From an uncultured Pelagibacteraceae bacterium (GTDB lineage Bacteria > Pseudomonadota > Alphaproteobacteria > Pelagibacterales > Pelagibacteraceae), in the NCBI GenBank assembly GCA_902571135.1, contig CACGAU010000001.1, forward strand, positions 62,001 through 126,000: DNA of 64,000 nucleotides, given 5' to 3'. How positions within the stretch are numbered: the first letter of the stretch is position 1; each line of letters opens with the position of its first letter. Position numbers and translations under genes: made by a program. Shown piece after piece: positions 60,978 through 64,000 of the stretch. The notes under the pieces were generated by a model. The model worked only from the letters and a program-made list of their open reading frames with translations, was not told the DNA's origin and did no database searches.

Positions 60978-61012
60978 AAAAAAAGCGGATAATTTATATT
61001 ATCCGCTTTTTT
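60978..61012 (-). terminator. Intrinsic terminator between the sugar binding-protein gene and malF
   Basis: On the transcribed (minus) strand GCGGATAAT and ATTATCCGC form a 9-bp stem with a 4-nt loop, extended by A-T pairing, then a run of seven U directly before the MalF ATG (60977). It should end most transcripts after the binding-protein gene; read-through supplies the permeases. Confidence 0.85.
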
Positions 61013-61024
61013 AAAATATTTAAA

Positions 61025-62356
61025 TTAATTGAATTTAGCTAATGATTTATTAATCATATCAACAGCTTCATCTACATCAATTTGATCATCAATATAAAGT
61101 CTAGTGATTCTGTTTATAAATTGAGAATTAATGACTTTTGATGCTCTAGATAGTTCACCTTCTTTTACTCCCCATCTGTTTGCAGTATCTAAACCTGCCA
61201 CGATATTGTTAATAACATCTGTGTCATAAAGATCTGATAAAGGAGCTTTTCTATCAACTCCTACAGGCAGTTTGCTCCATGCTTTTGTAAAAGCTTCAGG
61301 GTCACTTGAATTTCCTCTTCTTACAGGAAATTTGCCTTCTGGTGCAATAGATAACGTACTTGTGTAACCTTCGTCCATTGAGTACATGATAAATTGTTTA
61401 GCTTCATCAGTATCAGCATCAGCGGTTATACCAAAGTATCTAATATCTGCCCATGCAGCACCTTTTTTGTTACTTGGTCCACTAAAATTAGTTATGAATC
61501 CAGTTTTTGATGCTAGCTCTGGAGAAGTTGGATCACTATTAATTGTTGGAGGAGCAGAATCTCTTAATCCTGCAAGTTCATCCATAATAAATGGAGACCA
61601 AATAATCATTGGAGTTTTACCAGCAAAGTATAGTTCTCTAGATTGTTTCCAGTAAAGTTCACCTGGAGGACTTGCTTTTGAGATAACTTTATAAAACTCT
61701 AATGCCTCTTTCAGTTTCTTACCTTGTTTTTTAATACCACCCTTTTTAACGATATTAACTCCATTTGCTAAAAGAACATGCTCTAAAACCTGACTCATAA
61801 AATTTTCATCAGTTTTAGTTGCTGCTACGAAACCAAACATACCATTTTGTTTTGATAATTTCTCAACAGCAGCTACAATATTTGCATAGCTTGTTGGTGG
61901 TGCTAAATCTGCATTTTCAAATAGATCTTTTCTATAAACAACCATTTGAGTCCAACCATCAACTGGAACTGCAGCAATTTTTGAACCTGATTTTGCCATG
62001 TTAAGTGCACCTGGTGCAAATGTATCTTTACCTAAATCTTTAACAACATCGTTGTTGGCATCTACATCTAAAATTCCAGCTTCTGCCCATGGTAATACGT
62101 ATTGTAAAGTATGATAAATAACATCTGGTAAATCACCTGCGGCCGCAGCAGCAGTTGCTCTCGTACCTAATTCCTTTTCTTCAATTGGAATTACATCTAC
62201 TTTAATTCCAGTTTTAGCTTCAAAAGCTTTTGCCATTTCCTCTTGCTTAGCCATTCGGGCAGGCTGAACTTCTGTAGTCCAAAACTTTATGTCTGCGTAA
62301 ACAACATTCGAAATAAAAAACGAAATTACGCAAAACATTTTTATTATATTTTTCAT
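61025..62356 (-). CDS. CUT1 sugar ABC transporter substrate-binding protein
   Basis: A 443-residue binding protein with a signal peptide (about 1-21, ending VVYA). MalE-like features are IKFWTTEVQPARMAKQEEMAKAFEAKTGIKVDVI, TAAAAAGDLPDVIYHT, GWTQMVVYRKDLFENADL and GFITNFSGPSNKKGAAW. Together with the GH63-like hydrolase and CUT1 permeases it should bind a glycoside such as glucosylglycerate, trehalose or a related solute. Its AGGAGG ribosome-binding site is strong, and the terminator after it keeps its level high. Confidence 0.87.
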   Translation of the reverse strand: MKNIIKMFCVISFFISNVVYADIKFWTTEVQPARMAKQEEMAKAFEAKTGIKVDVIPIEEKELGTRATAAAAAGDLPDVIYHTLQYVLPWAEAGILDVDANNDVVKDLGKDTFAPGALNMAKSGSKIAAVPVDGWTQMVVYRKDLFENADLAPPTSYANIVAAVEKLSKQNGMFGFVAATKTDENFMSQVLEHVLLANGVNIVKKGGIKKQGKKLKEALEFYKVISKASPPGELYWKQSRELYFAGKTPMIIWSPFIMDELAGLRDSAPPTINSDPTSPELASKTGFITNFSGPSNKKGAAWADIRYFGITADADTDEAKQFIMYSMDEGYTSTLSIAPEGKFPVRRGNSSDPEAFTKAWSKLPVGVDRKAPLSDLYDTDVINNIVAGLDTANRWGVKEGELSRASKVINSQFINRITRLYIDDQIDVDEAVDMINKSLAKFN

Positions 62357-62418
62357 TTCTCCTCCTATTAATACTCAAACTATATTAAAATGATTCTATT
62401 TAGCAAAGACACGAGCGT

Positions 62419-62435
62419 CACATATCAGATATGTG
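62419..62435. promoter_or_regulatory. Perfect 17-bp palindrome upstream of the sugar binding-protein gene
   Basis: CACATATC-A-GATATGTG, 63-79 bp before the SBP start. On the SBP strand a TTGCTA-16-TATAGT promoter candidate lies between it and the gene, so it is well placed for a dimeric repressor or activator. No regulator gene is adjacent within the window. Confidence 0.5.
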
Positions 62436-62498
62436 TTTGATTCATGCAGATTATTCAAAAAATGGGAAAATATTGAATTTTGTCAATTATAGGTTGTG

Positions 62499-63554
62499 TT
62501 ATGATTTTAATCTTTTTCTATTTTCATCAAAAATAAAAATGTCATTTGGATCAAAACCTATGGAACTTCCTATTTCAACATTGCTTGGAATTTTTGCACT
62601 TAATTGGTGTTCATCTTTCTTCATATACACAATTTTTTCATTACCAAGGTTTTCAATTAATTCTATTTCAGGATTAAATGTGAATTTTGTATTTTGATTA
62701 GCTTTTAAATGTTCAGGCCTAATACCCACAAAATGTTTTGATTTTTTTAATTTTAAATTGTCAAAATGGATATCATTACCTAACAAATTAATTGTATTTT
62801 CTGAAACAATATTTTCCTCATTTACTTCTAGAATATTCATTTTGGGTGTGCCTATAAATTGTGCAACAAAAATATTTGCTGGATCATTATAAATTTCCTC
62901 AGGAGTACCAACCTGTTCAATATTTCCCTGATTTAAAATAACTATTCGGTCAGCCAGGGTCATGGCTTCAACTTGGTCATGAGTAACATAAATCATATTT
63001 GTTTTAATCTGGTTGTGTAATTTAGATATTTCAACCCTCATTTCAGCTCTTAATGCTGCATCTAAGTTAGACAAAGGTTCATCAAATAAAAATATCTTTG
63101 GATTTCTTGTAATAGCTCTTCCTATTGCCACTCTTTGTCTTTGACCTCCAGATAATTGTTTTGGTTTTCGCTCTAATAGCTCTTCAATTTTTAATATTTT
63201 TGCAGCTTGCATTACTTTTAAGTTAATTTCTTCCTTTGGTCTTTTTTCAATTTTTAAACCAAAAGACATATTTTCATAAACATTCATGTGAGGATAAAGA
63301 GCGTAAGATTGAAAAACCATTGCAGTTTGACGTTTCGAAGGATGAAGTTCATTAATTTTTTGATCATTGATAAAGATTTCACCTTCATCTATTTTTTCCA
63401 ATCCAGCAATCATTCTAAGAAGAGTTGATTTTCCACATCCTGATGGTCCAACTAATACAAGAAACTCATCTTCTTTACCTAAAAGATTAAAATCTGTAAT
63501 TATTTTATTAGATCCAAATGATTTATGTACTCCAGTAAATTTAATGTTAGCCAT
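62499..63554 (-). CDS. CUT1 sugar ABC transporter ATP-binding protein (UgpC/MsmK type)
   Basis: A 351-residue ATPase. Walker A GPSGCGKST, Q-loop VFQSYALYPH, signature LSGGQRQR, Walker B IFLFDEPLSNLDA and H-loop VTHDQVEAM are all present, followed by a TOBE/regulatory C-terminal domain (about 235-351) with FVGIRPEHL. It precedes the sugar binding-protein gene on the same strand after 142 bp holding that gene's own promoter. It belongs to the MalK/UgpC/MsmX group, which may serve more than one transporter. Confidence 0.93.
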   Translation of the reverse strand: MANIKFTGVHKSFGSNKIITDFNLLGKEDEFLVLVGPSGCGKSTLLRMIAGLEKIDEGEIFINDQKINELHPSKRQTAMVFQSYALYPHMNVYENMSFGLKIEKRPKEEINLKVMQAAKILKIEELLERKPKQLSGGQRQRVAIGRAITRNPKIFLFDEPLSNLDAALRAEMRVEISKLHNQIKTNMIYVTHDQVEAMTLADRIVILNQGNIEQVGTPEEIYNDPANIFVAQFIGTPKMNILEVNEENIVSENTINLLGNDIHFDNLKLKKSKHFVGIRPEHLKANQNTKFTFNPEIELIENLGNEKIVYMKKDEHQLSAKIPSNVEIGSSIGFDPNDIFIFDENRKRLKS

Positions 63555-63555
63555 T

Positions 63556-64000
63556 TTATTTTTTTATACTTTCTAAAATATCAACTCCAATTTGTTTTAA
63601 TATGTGAATTATATCAATTGGAACCCAATTTTCACGAATTTTTCCCTCATCATGATGATAAAAATCCATAACTCTCATGGTTACTTTTTGGTTTTCAGAT
63701 TTATATCCTAACCAATCCTCAGTTCCATATATTGCCTGAATACTATTCCATCCTGCTGTTAAAGAAAATTTTCCATCCCCTAACTCACAATAATGGCCAA
63801 GTTTCCAATAATTTCTTTCCTTAAAAGTTTTTCTAAAAGGTAACTGATGATTATCTACAAATCCTTCTAAAGTTCTGGCAGTTCCAATACCACTTGGTCC
63901 ATACCAAATCATTTTTTCATGCCAATAATCTTTTTGTGGATGGTTTATTAATCTCTCCTTAAGATCTTTATTAGAAGAAACCTCTAATTCAGGTTTTATA
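63556..64000 (-). CDS. SnoaL-like polyketide-cyclase-fold protein, cut by right edge
   Basis: The frame is open to the window's end (147 residues seen; the Met at 63912 is internal). GFVDNHQLPFRKTF, FSLTAGWNSIQAIYGTEDWLG and VTMRVMDFYHHDEGKIRENWVPIDIIHILKQIGVDIL match the SnoaL-like (ester cyclase/NTF2-fold) family, of the kind often found beside sugar-acid catabolic genes. Function unknown. It ends 1 bp before the transporter ATPase start, so it heads or is within the same operon. Confidence 0.7.
   Translation of the reverse strand, partial: IKPELEVSSNKDLKERLINHPQKDYWHEKMIWYGPSGIGTARTLEGFVDNHQLPFRKTFKERNYWKLGHYCELGDGKFSLTAGWNSIQAIYGTEDWLGYKSENQKVTMRVMDFYHHDEGKIRENWVPIDIIHILKQIGVDILESIKK

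Overview
The window is a dense, AT-rich (roughly 30% GC by eye) stretch of a streamlined marine alphaproteobacterium. Gene content (omega subunit with a long acidic tail, taurine and sulfonate genes, a dimethylglycine/sarcosine dehydrogenase-like protein, several binding-protein transporters, very short intergenic gaps) points to the SAR11 / Candidatus Pelagibacter group. This is inferred from gene content, not from a marker-gene match. No prophage, IS element or CRISPR array is visible. No stretch longer than about 225 bp lacks a gene.

Layout. 0-1.7 kb: glmS (cut by the left edge), a GlmU that has only its acetyltransferase half, and a divergent phosphoglycolate phosphatase. 1.8-5.3 kb: methylcitrate-cycle operon prpD-prpB-prpC. 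5.3-9.5 kb: methyltransferase, lipoprotein and class I ribonucleotide reductase nrdAB. 9.7-16.1 kb: phosphohexomutase, a giant charged-helix protein, TauE-type exporter, dusA, rpoZ and an MFS carrier. 16.1-21.2 kb: small metabolic genes, a glycosyltransferase and a DMT exporter. 21.2-24.1 kb: tripartite TctABC transporter. 24.4-27.6 kb: AbrB-like protein, GT9 glycosyltransferase, DUF6165 protein and PhyH oxygenase. 27.6-29.8 kb: polar amino-acid ABC transporter lacking a local ATPase. 29.9-35.7 kb: a polyamine/purine salvage block: a SpeD-SpeE fusion makes spermidine and MTA; MtnP, MtnA and a fuculose-aldolase-type protein take MTA apart; Apt, GuaC and a Gpt-like enzyme salvage purines.

35.7-37.8 kb is the most unusual part: a 2-kb islet bounded by a complete tRNA-Met gene and a 47-bp exact copy of its 3' half, with a second 23-bp direct repeat just inside each end. 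It carries an EF-hand protein, an ECF sigma factor, a likely membrane anti-sigma and a CnrX/Spy-like periplasmic protein, but no recombinase.

38-57 kb is an osmolyte/sulfonate region: DMGDH-like dehydrogenase, alanine dehydrogenase, omega-amino acid (probably taurine):pyruvate aminotransferase, TauABC, an LDH2-family dehydrogenase, a tandem winged-helix regulator, a BASS carrier, an FbpABC-type transporter, a phosphate acyltransferase, a HisD homologue best explained as sulfopropanediol dehydrogenase (HpsN), and a rhodanese. 57.3-64 kb: a CUT1 sugar transporter operon with a GH63-type hydrolase of the mannosyl/glucosylglycerate hydrolase kind, followed by a SnoaL-like gene cut by the right edge.

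Two themes run across the window. Each of the five substrate-binding-protein genes that is followed by a permease or ATPase gene has a hairpin at that junction, usually overlapping the next ribosome-binding region. Seven convergent gene pairs overlap at their stop codons, four of them sharing one TTAA in which both TAA stops are written.
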